Of a stretch of 64,000 nucleotides of DNA, positions 44,314 through 53,338 are shown one piece after another. Below the pieces are notes generated by a model. That model made no database searches and was not told where the DNA came from. It worked only from the letters and a program-made list of their open reading frames with translations. How positions within the stretch are numbered: the stretch's first letter is position 1; each line of letters opens with the position of its first letter. The position numbers and the translations under genes are program-made. The stretch spans positions 1 to 64,000 of the forward strand of contig JBGTLT010000066.1 of the NCBI GenBank assembly GCA_041743975.1. The letters are read 5' to 3'. This DNA comes from JTS-RE37 sp041743975. Lineage in GTDB: Bacteria > Bacteroidota > Bacteroidia > Flavobacteriales > Flavobacteriaceae.

Positions 44314-44742
44314 ATGATTATTGACACACTTCGCCCGGAGGATCTTACTGCGCCATTGCAGGAACAGGTCAGTGCTTTGTATACACAACTCAACCCAACT
44401 ATTTCCCAGGTAAGATTGTCTGAAATTATTGCCAGGGGCAGTACTACCCGGATGGTTGTTTGCAGGGATGCAGGTACCCTGCTGGGGCTTGCCCTGCTTG
44501 CACAGTACATCGTAATTTCCGGCCGCAAGGGAATGATAGAGGACGTGGTTGTAGACACGGCGAACAGGGGTCGGGGAATCGGGCGTGAATTGTTGAACAA
44601 ATTGTTGGAGGAAGCCAAAAAGGACGGGTTGAATGAGGTCCTGTTATTTACGGGGCATCACAGAATTGCCGCGATCAACCTCTACAGGAGCATGGGCTTC
44701 CAATTAAAAGAAAGCGGGTTATATACCTTAAAGTTGAGCTGA
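44314..44742 (+). CDS. GNAT-family N-acetyltransferase
   Basis: This is a 142-residue acetyltransferase of the GNAT fold. The acetyl-CoA pyrophosphate loop is DTANRGRGIGRELL, and the C-terminal AAINLYRSMGFQLKESGLY is typical. The substrate is unknown. The frame could use a TTG at 44305, but the ATG nine bases on is preferred. It converges with the repressor gene, 11 bases apart. Confidence 0.85.
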   Translation: MIIDTLRPEDLTAPLQEQVSALYTQLNPTISQVRLSEIIARGSTTRMVVCRDAGTLLGLALLAQYIVISGRKGMIEDVVVDTANRGRGIGRELLNKLLEEAKKDGLNEVLLFTGHHRIAAINLYRSMGFQLKESGLYTLKLS

Positions 44743-44753
44743 CCGGTTACTGC

Positions 44754-45521
44754 TTATTGTTTGAGGGAACCCCTGCTGATCTGGCTTTTCAGCTCATCCA
44801 TGGATTCCTGCAATTGCCGCAGCAGTCCTTTTTCCGTCGTCGCGTCCACCCCGAAGGTAATTTTGCTGTTCACCTGCCAGATTTCCTGTATCTGATAGGG
44901 CATGACTTCATAGGGCGGGTAGGATTCGTTCAGGGAGATCAGTGATATGCTGTTTGAGTTGAACCGTTTCTCGATTTTTTTCACCAGGACCGCATCCTCC
45001 AGTACAACCACATAGATTTTATTGGGGTTCACATCATCTATGTGTTCCACCGCTTTGGCCAGGACCCATTCCCCGGGCCTTAAGTTTGGAAGCATACTGT
45101 CGCCATCTACCTGAAAACCCCGGTAGGTGGCATTTCTGAACTCAGGTAACGGGAGGTCGAAGGCCGGGAGTTGCCGGTACCAGCTGGTATCCTGTATATG
45201 CTGCGGATACCCGGCTGCCGCTTTAACATTGACAAGGACCATATTATCCCTGTCCCCGGAATCCACAGTGACCACCTTGGGGATTACACTGGTATTGGAG
45301 GTTTCCAGATATTGTTGATTGCTCTCCCCGAATAGCCATAAGGGATTGATCTTAAACTGTTTCAGCAGTTCAGATACCACCTTGCCTGAAAGTTTGGTCC
45401 TCCCTCTTTCGATATCCGCTGTAGTACTGGAAATTCCCAGCAGTTTAGCGAATTCTGCCTGGGTATAGCCAAGTTCGCGCCGGATATCTGTAAAACGTTT
45501 AACGGTCATTTCGTTCTCCAT
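44754..45521 (-). CDS. XRE-type HTH repressor with LexA/UmuD-like S24 peptidase domain
   Basis: This is a 255-residue regulator. The helix-turn-helix lies at about 10-45 (GYTQAEFAKLLGISSTTADIERGR). The C-terminal S24 domain has nucleophile Ser142 (GDSMLPN) and general base Lys181. A candidate self-cleavage bond, Ala103-Gly104 (VKAAAGYP), precedes it, as in LexA. It should repress until DNA damage triggers autocleavage. Its divergent region carries several copies of a TATGGAA/TTCCATA half-site, so it very likely regulates itself and the operon at 45635. The 16-residue upstream extension of the frame was rejected because it overlaps the promoter. Confidence 0.88.
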   Translation of the reverse strand: MENEMTVKRFTDIRRELGYTQAEFAKLLGISSTTADIERGRTKLSGKVVSELLKQFKINPLWLFGESNQQYLETSNTSVIPKVVTVDSGDRDNMVLVNVKAAAGYPQHIQDTSWYRQLPAFDLPLPEFRNATYRGFQVDGDSMLPNLRPGEWVLAKAVEHIDDVNPNKIYVVVLEDAVLVKKIEKRFNSNSISLISLNESYPPYEVMPYQIQEIWQVNSKITFGVDATTEKGLLRQLQESMDELKSQISRGSLKQ

Positions 45522-45540
45522 ACCTTGTATTGAATTTCCG

Positions 45541-45548
45541 TAAATATA
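45541..45548 (-). promoter_or_regulatory. Probable -7 box for the S24 repressor
   Basis: The minus strand reads TATATTTA, seven of eight consensus positions, 20 bases before the ATG at 45521. It lies next to the operator array. Confidence 0.45.
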
Positions 45549-45553
45549 CAAAA

Positions 45554-45612
45554 TATGGAATATATCCAAAATTAAATTGGGATTATTTCCATAATATGGA
45601 ATTATTCCATAT
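45554..45612. promoter_or_regulatory. Nested operator palindromes for the S24 repressor
   Basis: Half-sites TATGGAA occur at 45554-45560 and 45595-45601, and TTCCATA at 45587-45593 and 45605-45611. They make two overlapping perfect palindromes, 45587-45601 (centre A) and 45594-45612 (9-base arms, centre T). A weaker partner, TATCCA, follows the first half-site. The array overlaps the plus-strand -7 box. Confidence 0.75.
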
Positions 45613-45617
45613 ATTTG
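45610..45617 (+). promoter_or_regulatory. -7 box for the operon at 45635
   Basis: TATATTTG is an exact match, 17 bases before the ATG at 45635, and overlaps the right arm of the 19-base operator palindrome. Confidence 0.7.
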
Positions 45618-45634
45618 GATAAATTACAAAAAGG

Positions 45635-45835
45635 ATGCCACAAGATCAGTTACACCAAAAACTATTTGAATTTGCGCTTGCCGGGACTTCTGATTCGTTT
45701 GAACCGGGAGTTCACGTTCAGAAGAGCACTTTCCTTACACAGGGTCCGTTAGGGCGTATTCGGAAAAAAGCCATGCAAAAAACTGCTGATGTTCAACTCA
45801 ATTTATTCACCGCGTCATGGAAGCAACCATTTTAA
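45635..45835 (+). CDS. Small unrecognised ORF ahead of the TIGR03915-type gene
   Basis: This is a 66-residue frame that starts right after the repressor-controlled promoter, preceded by AAAAAGG. The sequence (start MPQDQLHQKLFEFALAG, end ADVQLNLFTASWKQPF) matches no family I know. Its stop overlaps the next gene by 19 bases, which suggests coupling. The slot is normally held by a radical-SAM gene of TIGR03916 in related genomes, so it may be an unrelated small protein, a leader, or the end product of a deletion. Confidence 0.5.
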   Translation: MPQDQLHQKLFEFALAGTSDSFEPGVHVQKSTFLTQGPLGRIRKKAMQKTADVQLNLFTASWKQPF

Positions 45836-46587
45836 TCTACGATGCCAGCTTCAACGGTTTCCTTTCGGCTGTTTTTATGGCTTATGAGGAGAAGCTCAAT
45901 GTATCCGGTTTCCACCGCCACAACGAAGGGCAGAATCTGTTATTCACGGAAACCAGAAGGGTTTTCACCCAACTGGATAAGTCCAAAAGAGTTTGGAATG
46001 GTATTCAGAATAAGAGTTTCAGTGCCATAAAAGATATTTATTTTGCGTTCCTCAGTGAACACAAGGGAATAGAATCCCTCCTTTACCGCTATATCGTCAG
46101 GCTCTTTTCGGATAGCCCGGAAGGCGACCCAGATTCGACTGAGGAAATGGCAGGCAGGATCCGGCAATTGGCCCGTATGGTTGGAAGGGAAAAGAATTTG
46201 TCAGAAGGGGATATCCGGTTCCGGAAAACCAGGGATGGGGTATATTTCACAGCTATTCAGCCAGAATACAATATACTGCCCCTGGTTTCCAAACATTTCC
46301 GGTCTGTCTACCCCGATCAGGAATGGTTGATATATGATTCAAAACGGCATTTAGGTCTATATTACAATACCTCCTTCGTCGAGATCATTGCAATGGAATT
46401 CAAAGAACATTGTATCAGTGATCTGATGAGAAGGTATACCGTTGCAGGGCAGGATAAATCGCAGGATAGCCTGTGGACCAATTTCCTCGAATCCACCTCT
46501 ATAAAAGCCGGTTTTATTTCCAAGGTCCATACTACCGGGCATCCACAGGAACACTGGGCATACAAGCATGGAAAAGAGGCCGTTTAA
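45817..46587 (+). CDS. TIGR03915-type putative DNA-metabolism protein (DUF4130)
   Basis: This is a 256-residue cytosolic protein. The start TILIYDASFNGFLSAVFMAYE, the central RVWNGIQNKS, the block NILPLVSKHFRSVYPDQEWLIYD and the end HPQEHWAY match the TIGR03915/DUF4130 family. That family is typically encoded next to a radical-SAM protein with a DNA-repair-like helix-hairpin-helix. The partner is absent here. Promoter and operator layout place it under the S24 repressor, and uvrA lies just downstream. A role in DNA damage is likely but undefined. Confidence 0.85.
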   Translation: MEATILIYDASFNGFLSAVFMAYEEKLNVSGFHRHNEGQNLLFTETRRVFTQLDKSKRVWNGIQNKSFSAIKDIYFAFLSEHKGIESLLYRYIVRLFSDSPEGDPDSTEEMAGRIRQLARMVGREKNLSEGDIRFRKTRDGVYFTAIQPEYNILPLVSKHFRSVYPDQEWLIYDSKRHLGLYYNTSFVEIIAMEFKEHCISDLMRRYTVAGQDKSQDSLWTNFLESTSIKAGFISKVHTTGHPQEHWAYKHGKEAV

Positions 46588-46643
46588 CCGCCTTTTTAAA
46601 AAGGATTGAATATTCCCTGCTTCCGTATTAATGGCCAAAAGTG

Positions 46644-46651
46644 TACCTTTG
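46644..46651 (+). promoter_or_regulatory. -7 box for uvrA
   Basis: TACCTTTG is an exact match, 17 bases upstream of the ATG at 46669. It sits inside the longer frame from 46606 and excludes that start. Confidence 0.7.
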
Positions 46652-46668
46652 CAACTTTGCCTTGTTAT

Positions 46669-49536
46669 ATGATCAAATACGAAGAAAATATAGAGGTTAA
46701 AGGGGCCCGCGTCCATAATCTAAAGAATATCGATGTTACCATTCCCAGGGAAAAGCTGGTGGTGATTACCGGACTTTCGGGGAGTGGAAAATCTTCCCTG
46801 GCTTTCGACACCATATACGCCGAAGGGCAACGCCGCTATATTGAAACATTTTCAGCCTATGCCCGCCAGTTCCTGGGCGGATTGGAACGCCCTGATGTAG
46901 ACAAGATAGACGGTTTGTCCCCGGTAATTGCAATTGAACAGAAGACCACTTCCAAATCCCCGCGGTCTACTGTGGGCACTATCACTGAAGTTTATGATTT
47001 CCTGCGCTTGCTATTTGCCCGTGCTGCGGATGCCTATAGCTATAATACAGGTGAAAAAATGGTCAGCTATTCTGATGAGCAGATACGGGAATTGATCCAG
47101 TCTTCGTTTGAAGGAAAAAAAATCAATATCCTTGCCCCGGTCGTCAGGTCGAGGAAAGGGCATTACCGGGAACTATTTGAACAGATCGCCAAACAGGGTT
47201 TTGTCAAGGTCCGGATAGACGGGGAAATAAAGGACATTATTAAGGGGATGAAGGTAGACCGGTATAAAACCCATGATATTGAAATTGTTATTGACAGATT
47301 GCAGGTCAATGCGGAAGATGATGTGAACCGGAGGCTTACAGAATCCATCAATACAGCGATGTACAGCGGGGACAATGTACTCATGGTCCTCGAAGAAGGC
47401 ATGGAAGACCCCAGGTATTTCAGCCGGGATCTGATGTGCCCTACTACCGGAGTCTCCTACCCCAACCCGGAACCCAATACTTTTTCCTTTAATTCCCCCA
47501 AAGGTATGTGCCCGGAGTGCAATGGCCTGGGACATATCTACGAAGTCAACAGAGATAAAATATTCCCGAATCCCAAACTATCTATTAAGGCAGGCGGAAT
47601 AGCGCCCCTGGGCGAGTACAAAAATTCCTGGGCCTTCAGGCAGCTCGAAACGATATCCAGGCGATATGAATTCGAACTCACCGATGCCATCAATGCCATT
47701 CCGGAAGAGGCCCTGCAAATAATCCTGTATGGCGGAGAAGAAAACTTTGCCGTGGATTCAAAAACCCTGGGCATCAAAAGGGATTATAAGATTGACTATG
47801 AAGGGATCGCTAATTTTATAAAAAGCCAGTTTGAACAGGCAGATTCCACTTCCATCAAGCGATGGGCAAAAGATTATATGGACAAGATCACCTGTCCGGA
47901 TTGCCAGGGTACCCGACTCAAAAAAGAGTCGCTGTATTTCAAAATCTATGAAAAGAACATAGCGGAATTGGCTCAAATGGACCTTGCAGAACTTGCCGGT
48001 TTTTTTGAAAACCTTCCCAAGGTCATGGAAGGCAACCAAAAAATAATAGCCGAGGAGGTCATCAAAGAAATCAGATCGCGCATCGGTTTTATGCTGGATG
48101 TTGGCCTGGATTACCTTTCCCTGCACCGCAGTTCCAAATCCCTTTCCGGAGGGGAGGCACAACGCATCCGCCTGGCCACCCAAATAGGCTCCCAACTGGT
48201 CGGGGTGCTCTATATCCTGGATGAACCCAGTATCGGGCTGCACCAGCGGGATAACAACAGGTTGATCAATTCATTGAAATCCCTGAGGGATATAGGGAAT
48301 TCCGTGATCGTGGTGGAACATGACCGGGAGATGATCGAGAGCGCCGACCATGTTATTGACATTGGCCCAAAAGCTGGCCGGCATGGGGGCGAGATTATAT
48401 CAGAAGGTACCCCTCAGGCGCTGATAAATTCGCACACCTTAACTGCAGCCTATATCACAGGCGAACTGGAAATACCCGTTCCTCCAAGGCGGCGCAAAGG
48501 CAATGGGAAAAGCATTGTGCTGGCAGGCTGCACCGGGAATAACCTCAAAAATATCAGTGTGGAATTCCCGCTGGGGAAAATGGTAGGGGTAACCGGGGTT
48601 TCCGGTAGCGGTAAGTCTACGCTGGTCAATGAAACGCTATACCCAATACTGAATGCCTATTATTTCAATGGGGTGAAAAAACCCATGCCCTATGAAAAGA
48701 TCACAGGGTTAGAGCACATTGACAAAGTCATTGACATTAACCAGTCCCCTATCGGAAGGACACCCCGTTCCAATCCCGCGACCTATACCGGCGTTTTTAG
48801 CGAGATCAGGTCCCTGTTTGCGAAAACCCCGGAAGCAGCTATCCGTGGCTATAAACCCGGGCGGTTTAGTTTTAATGTGAAAGGCGGGCGTTGCGAAACC
48901 TGTATGGGAGGTGGGCTTCGTGTCATAGAAATGAATTTTTTGCCGGATGTTTATGTGCAATGTGAGACCTGCAATGGCAAACGCTTCAACAGGGAAACAC
49001 TGGAAATCCGCTACAAGGGTAAATCGATCGCGGATACGCTGGAAATGACCATAGATGAAGGGGTCGCCTTTTTTGAAAATATACCTAAGATCCACCGGAA
49101 ACTGAAAACAATACAGGATGTCGGACTAGGGTATATCTCCCTGGGTCAACAATCCACTACGCTTTCCGGCGGGGAAGCTCAACGGGTAAAACTGGCCACG
49201 GACTTGTCTAAACGCGATACCGGAAATACTTTTTATATATTGGATGAACCAACTACCGGCCTTCATTTCGAGGATATCAGGGTTTTGATGGAAGTACTGA
49301 ACAGGCTGGCAGACAAGGGCAACACGGTTGTGGTGATCGAGCACAATATGGATGTCATCAAAATGGTGGACCACATCATTGATATCGGTTACGAAGGCGG
49401 CCGTGAGGGCGGAATGGTCGTCGCCAGCGGTACTCCCGAGGAAGTTGCACAGGATGACAAAAGTTATACGGCATTTTTCTTAAAGAAAGAACTAGGTTTG
49501 CGTGACCGTGTTGATACTAAGTTGATCAGTTATTGA
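46669..49536 (+). CDS. uvrA: Excinuclease ABC subunit A
   Basis: This is a 955-residue DNA-damage sensor of nucleotide-excision repair that loads UvrB. Two ABC ATPase modules are present: Walker A GLSGSGKSSLAFDT (about 31-44) and GVSGSGKSTLVNETL (about 643-657), each with an ABC signature (LSGGEAQR). The zinc modules show CPTTGVS...CPECNG and CETCMGGG...CETCNG. Length and order are standard. The longer frame was rejected because the -7 box lies inside it. Flavobacteria often hold more than one uvrA, so another copy may exist. No repressor half-site is seen at this promoter. Confidence 0.96.
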   Translation: MIKYEENIEVKGARVHNLKNIDVTIPREKLVVITGLSGSGKSSLAFDTIYAEGQRRYIETFSAYARQFLGGLERPDVDKIDGLSPVIAIEQKTTSKSPRSTVGTITEVYDFLRLLFARAADAYSYNTGEKMVSYSDEQIRELIQSSFEGKKINILAPVVRSRKGHYRELFEQIAKQGFVKVRIDGEIKDIIKGMKVDRYKTHDIEIVIDRLQVNAEDDVNRRLTESINTAMYSGDNVLMVLEEGMEDPRYFSRDLMCPTTGVSYPNPEPNTFSFNSPKGMCPECNGLGHIYEVNRDKIFPNPKLSIKAGGIAPLGEYKNSWAFRQLETISRRYEFELTDAINAIPEEALQIILYGGEENFAVDSKTLGIKRDYKIDYEGIANFIKSQFEQADSTSIKRWAKDYMDKITCPDCQGTRLKKESLYFKIYEKNIAELAQMDLAELAGFFENLPKVMEGNQKIIAEEVIKEIRSRIGFMLDVGLDYLSLHRSSKSLSGGEAQRIRLATQIGSQLVGVLYILDEPSIGLHQRDNNRLINSLKSLRDIGNSVIVVEHDREMIESADHVIDIGPKAGRHGGEIISEGTPQALINSHTLTAAYITGELEIPVPPRRRKGNGKSIVLAGCTGNNLKNISVEFPLGKMVGVTGVSGSGKSTLVNETLYPILNAYYFNGVKKPMPYEKITGLEHIDKVIDINQSPIGRTPRSNPATYTGVFSEIRSLFAKTPEAAIRGYKPGRFSFNVKGGRCETCMGGGLRVIEMNFLPDVYVQCETCNGKRFNRETLEIRYKGKSIADTLEMTIDEGVAFFENIPKIHRKLKTIQDVGLGYISLGQQSTTLSGGEAQRVKLATDLSKRDTGNTFYILDEPTTGLHFEDIRVLMEVLNRLADKGNTVVVIEHNMDVIKMVDHIIDIGYEGGREGGMVVASGTPEEVAQDDKSYTAFFLKKELGLRDRVDTKLISY

Positions 49537-49653
49537 GTTATAATTGAAGTAATCGGTAATTCCATGCAAAGCCCGGAAGACCGGCAATTGTGGAAGACAC
49601 CGGCATATCAATTACGTGCTTTTGAGTGCGACAAAATCACAAGTCATAGTAAA

Positions 49654-50340
49654 ATGAGAAAAGAACAGCATCATAAGGGATGGAATGAAATCAAGACCAA
49701 TGATTCCTGGGCTATCTTTAAAATAATGGGCGAATTTGTCTATGGTTTTGAAAAAATGAGTGCCATTGGACCCTGTATTTCCATATTTGGATCGGCCCGT
49801 ACAAAGGCCGACCAGAAATACTATGAAATGGCCGTCAATATTGCAAAAAAAGTATCAGAGGCAGGATATGGGATCATAACAGGGGGAGGCCCAGGTATTA
49901 TGGAAGCTGGCAACAAAGGAGCACACATGGCTGGCGGAACTTCAGTTGGACTCAACATTGACCTCCCTTTTGAGCAACATGACAATCCATTTATTGATAC
50001 TGATAAGAGTCTCGATTTTGATTACTTTTTTGTACGCAAAGTAATGTTTGTAAAATACTCCCAGGCTTTTGTGGTCATGCCGGGTGGCTTTGGCACACTC
50101 GATGAACTTTTTGAGGCCCTTACCCTTATCCAAACCAATAAAATTGGTAAATTTCCCATAATCCTTGTAGGTTCTGAATTTTGGTCGGGCCTTCTGGAAT
50201 GGATCAAAACCACTATGATCAAGGCCGGTAATGTGAGTCCGACAGATCTGGACCTCATTAAGATCGTAGATGAGGAAGATGAAGTGGTCCATCTGATCGA
50301 TGCCTTTTACAAAGGCCACACGCTGAGTCCAAATTTTTAG
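49654..50340 (+). CDS. LOG-family (TIGR00730) nucleoside-monophosphate phosphoribohydrolase-like protein
   Basis: This is a 228-residue Rossmann-fold protein. The signature GGGPGIMEAGNKGA and the PGGFGTLDELFEALTLIQ motif define the LONELY GUY family. It hydrolyses nucleoside 5'-monophosphates, in plants those of cytokinins; in bacteria AMP or other nucleotides are the usual substrates. The frame runs 30 codons further upstream, but relatives begin at MRKEQHHKGWNEIKTNDSW. It is nine bases ahead of the barrel gene, suggesting cotranscription. Confidence 0.88.
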   Translation: MRKEQHHKGWNEIKTNDSWAIFKIMGEFVYGFEKMSAIGPCISIFGSARTKADQKYYEMAVNIAKKVSEAGYGIITGGGPGIMEAGNKGAHMAGGTSVGLNIDLPFEQHDNPFIDTDKSLDFDYFFVRKVMFVKYSQAFVVMPGGFGTLDELFEALTLIQTNKIGKFPIILVGSEFWSGLLEWIKTTMIKAGNVSPTDLDLIKIVDEEDEVVHLIDAFYKGHTLSPNF

Positions 50341-50349
50341 TTCCCCCCT

Positions 50350-53178
50350 ATGTCCCTGCAAAATGCATATAAATTATTGGCAATTGGCTTCTTCCTCTGG
50401 ATGGGGAACAGCCAGGCCCAGCATAGCAATACCCTTACTGCCAACTTAGATAATGAAACCCAGCAGATCAACATACAACAGGAATTCATTTACCACAACT
50501 ACTCCAGGGACACGCTCCATAACCTCTATTTCAACGATTGGGCACATGCCTATTCCGATAAGAATACAGCACTTGCCATACGCTTCGCTGAGGAGTTTAA
50601 AAAGAGCCTCCACCTTGCCAAAAAGGATGAGCGCGGGTTCACGGAGGTTATCAGTATGGTTGACAGTGAATACAGGGGTATATCGTGGCAGCGGACACAT
50701 GGTAAGGATATTATAAGGGTTATCCTCAATACCCCTTTACCACCTGGAGCGGACGCCAAATTGTTCATGACCTATACAGTGCAACTGCCGCCTGACAAAT
50801 ATACGCCCTACGGCTATAACAACCGCGGCGGGTATTACCTGAAGGACTGGTACCTGACGCCTGCTGTATATGATAGCACCTGGCACTTGTATTCCAATAA
50901 AAACCTGGAAGACCTCTATACCGATATCACCGATACCCAACTCAATTTTGTTTTCCCGGATTCACTTTATCTGGGAACCAATTTCAACGAGGTCAATATC
51001 ACTACATTTCCCGGAAAACAATATGCTTCCCTGAAGGGAACAGGCCGCAAAAGTGCCGATATCATACTCAATGCAGATAAGAAATTCGTAAAACATGTTA
51101 CCCCACATCTGATGGTTGTGACAGATATTGAAGACAACAGATATGATGAAGTACTACAAGGGTTGTCTATAAACAGGATAACCCGGTTCATAGATGAGAA
51201 CCTCGGGGATTTTCCATATGAGCAATTACTGGTAAGTGAAATAGACTTCAACAAAAACCCGCTGTACGGAATTAACCAACTGCCATCCTTTATAAGGCCC
51301 TATGATGAGCAATTCCAATTTGAGTTGAAATTCCTCAAAACCGCGCTTATAAGTTACCTCCGCGAAAGTATATTCCTGGATCCCCGAAAGGAACAATGGG
51401 TGAACGATGCCCTGGTGAACTACATGATGTTCAAGTATGTGGACGAGTTTTACAAAGACCAGAAATTATTGGGCAAATTATCAACCCTGTGGGGCTTCAG
51501 GAACTACAAGCTGGCAACAATGGACTTCAATGAGCAATACTCGTTCCTATATATGCTCACCGCCCGTAAAAACCTTGACCAGGCTTTGTCCACTCCCAAT
51601 GATTCCCTGATCAAGTTCAACCAAAAAATTGCCAACACCTATAAGGCAGGCCTGGGCCTGGTTTACCTGGCAGATTACATTGGACAGGAGAAAATAGATG
51701 AGAGCTTACGGCAATTCTATGATACCTATAAGCTTAGACCGGTAAAGTCCGAAGACTTCAAGGGCATTTTGAAAACAAATTCAGACAAGGACATCAACTG
51801 GTTTTTTGATGACTATGTCTCATCCTATGAACGGATTGATTTTAAGATTAAAAAAATTATAAAGAGCCCCGACTCCCTGACCATAACCCTGAAGAACAAA
51901 ACAGGAACCAATGTGCCCATTTCCTTATTTGGTATGAATGCAGACACCGTGGTATCCAAATATTGGTTTACCAACATAGAAAAAGAAAAGACGTTTACCA
52001 TCCCGAGGCAAAACGAGGAACGCATGGTATTGAACTATGACCAAAAAATCCCCGAATTCAACCAACGCGATAACTGGAAAACCCTTAGTGGGTTCTTTTC
52101 CAGCAACAAAAAGTTGAAATTCCAGTTTTTTAAAGACGCAGAAGACCCTTATTACAACCAGGTTTTCTATATGCCTGTTTTGGGTTTTAATGTTTACGAT
52201 GGTCTTTCACCAGGCGTGAGGCTCACCAATAAAACGCTGCTCGAACGGCCATTTGTATTCGATCTTTCACCTTCGTATGCCTTTCTGGAAGGCGCTTTTG
52301 TAGGATATGGCAGGTTTAGCTACCGAAAATACCATGGCAAGAGTGGCCTGTACGTCACTAATTTTTCGCTTGGCAGTTCCACCGCACATTTTCAGGTCAA
52401 TTCCCGGTATTCCACAGTTACCCCCTCCATTACATTTGGATGGCGGCCCAATAACCTGCTCTCCAATGAAAGGCAATCGCTGATTTTCAGACATGTCAAC
52501 GTATTCCGGACCATAGACCCTGCCCTGGGTAACCTGGAAACGGATCCGAATTACAGTGTTTTCAATGCCCGCTTCAGCCGTAACAACAATGGGATCATTG
52601 ATTATTTCTACTGGTTTGCAGATGTTCAGTATGCCAGTAATTTCTCCAAGTTGGTATTCAACTGGGAATACCGGAAATTGTTTGAGAATAACCGGCAATT
52701 AAACCTTCGGTTCTTTGCCGGGAAGTTTATCAGCAATGAGACGAATTCAGACTTTTTCAGTTTTGCACTGGACAGGCCTACCGATTACTTGTTTGATTAC
52801 AGTTACCTGGGCCGGTCTGAGGAAAGTGGGATCGTCAGCCAGCAGATAGTAATTGCGGAAGGCGGATTTAAATCAATATTGACAGATCATTTCGCCGATG
52901 ATTGGATGGCTACCACCAATGCAAGTATCAATATCTGGCGATGGATTGAACTATATGGGGACGCTGGGATGACCAAAAGCGAAGGCCGGAATGCCCGTTT
53001 TGTTTATGATTCGGGTATCCGTTTGAATCTGGTAACCGACTATTTTGAATTATATTTTCCATTGTATTCCAGCAATGGATGGGAATTAGGGCAGCCAAAT
53101 TACGATCAGAAAATCCGGTTTATCGTTACATTAAGCCCCCGTACACTAACAGGTCTTTTTACACGAAAGTGGTTCTAA
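50350..53178 (+). CDS. Outer-membrane barrel with degenerate M1-peptidase-like domain
   Basis: This is a 942-residue secreted protein with a signal peptide ending near SQAQ. Residues to about 500 resemble M1/gluzincin aminopeptidases: an N-terminal beta sandwich, a GINQLPSF stretch where a GxMEN motif would be, and WVNDALVNYMMFKYV where active enzymes have W-x-N-E-G-F-A. The HExxH helix is replaced by LKTALISYLRE, so zinc catalysis is unlikely. From about 600 to the end, amphipathic strands with many Tyr and Phe end in TRKWF, an outer-membrane beta-signal. The role is unknown; peptide binding or assembly is possible. Confidence 0.7.
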   Translation: MSLQNAYKLLAIGFFLWMGNSQAQHSNTLTANLDNETQQINIQQEFIYHNYSRDTLHNLYFNDWAHAYSDKNTALAIRFAEEFKKSLHLAKKDERGFTEVISMVDSEYRGISWQRTHGKDIIRVILNTPLPPGADAKLFMTYTVQLPPDKYTPYGYNNRGGYYLKDWYLTPAVYDSTWHLYSNKNLEDLYTDITDTQLNFVFPDSLYLGTNFNEVNITTFPGKQYASLKGTGRKSADIILNADKKFVKHVTPHLMVVTDIEDNRYDEVLQGLSINRITRFIDENLGDFPYEQLLVSEIDFNKNPLYGINQLPSFIRPYDEQFQFELKFLKTALISYLRESIFLDPRKEQWVNDALVNYMMFKYVDEFYKDQKLLGKLSTLWGFRNYKLATMDFNEQYSFLYMLTARKNLDQALSTPNDSLIKFNQKIANTYKAGLGLVYLADYIGQEKIDESLRQFYDTYKLRPVKSEDFKGILKTNSDKDINWFFDDYVSSYERIDFKIKKIIKSPDSLTITLKNKTGTNVPISLFGMNADTVVSKYWFTNIEKEKTFTIPRQNEERMVLNYDQKIPEFNQRDNWKTLSGFFSSNKKLKFQFFKDAEDPYYNQVFYMPVLGFNVYDGLSPGVRLTNKTLLERPFVFDLSPSYAFLEGAFVGYGRFSYRKYHGKSGLYVTNFSLGSSTAHFQVNSRYSTVTPSITFGWRPNNLLSNERQSLIFRHVNVFRTIDPALGNLETDPNYSVFNARFSRNNNGIIDYFYWFADVQYASNFSKLVFNWEYRKLFENNRQLNLRFFAGKFISNETNSDFFSFALDRPTDYLFDYSYLGRSEESGIVSQQIVIAEGGFKSILTDHFADDWMATTNASINIWRWIELYGDAGMTKSEGRNARFVYDSGIRLNLVTDYFELYFPLYSSNGWELGQPNYDQKIRFIVTLSPRTLTGLFTRKWF

Positions 53179-53309
53179 CCATTGCATTATGTGTAATAAA
53201 TAGCTCTTTTGTCGTGCTTTTTATATCAATTTGATTTTTTATGGGATTTTTTTTATAAATAATTTATCTATTATATCCTCCCATTAATTTCAAAATCAAA
53301 CTATTTTGA

Positions 53310-53317
53310 TATTTTTG
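53310..53317 (+). promoter_or_regulatory. -7 box for the second fused E1 gene
   Basis: TATTTTTG is an exact match, 21 bases before the ATG at 53339, within an AT-rich intergenic stretch of 160 bases. Confidence 0.65.
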
Positions 53318-53338
53318 TAGAAAATACTTCCCTGCCCA

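Noticed and set aside
45635..45835. Remnant of a radical-SAM gene
   Set aside because: No CxxxCxxC motif or other recognisable radical-SAM sequence is visible in any frame, so I left it as an unknown small ORF.
44754..46587. Prophage remnant based on the S24 repressor
   Set aside because: No integrase, phage structural genes or attachment repeats are near, and the neighbours are DNA-repair and housekeeping genes.
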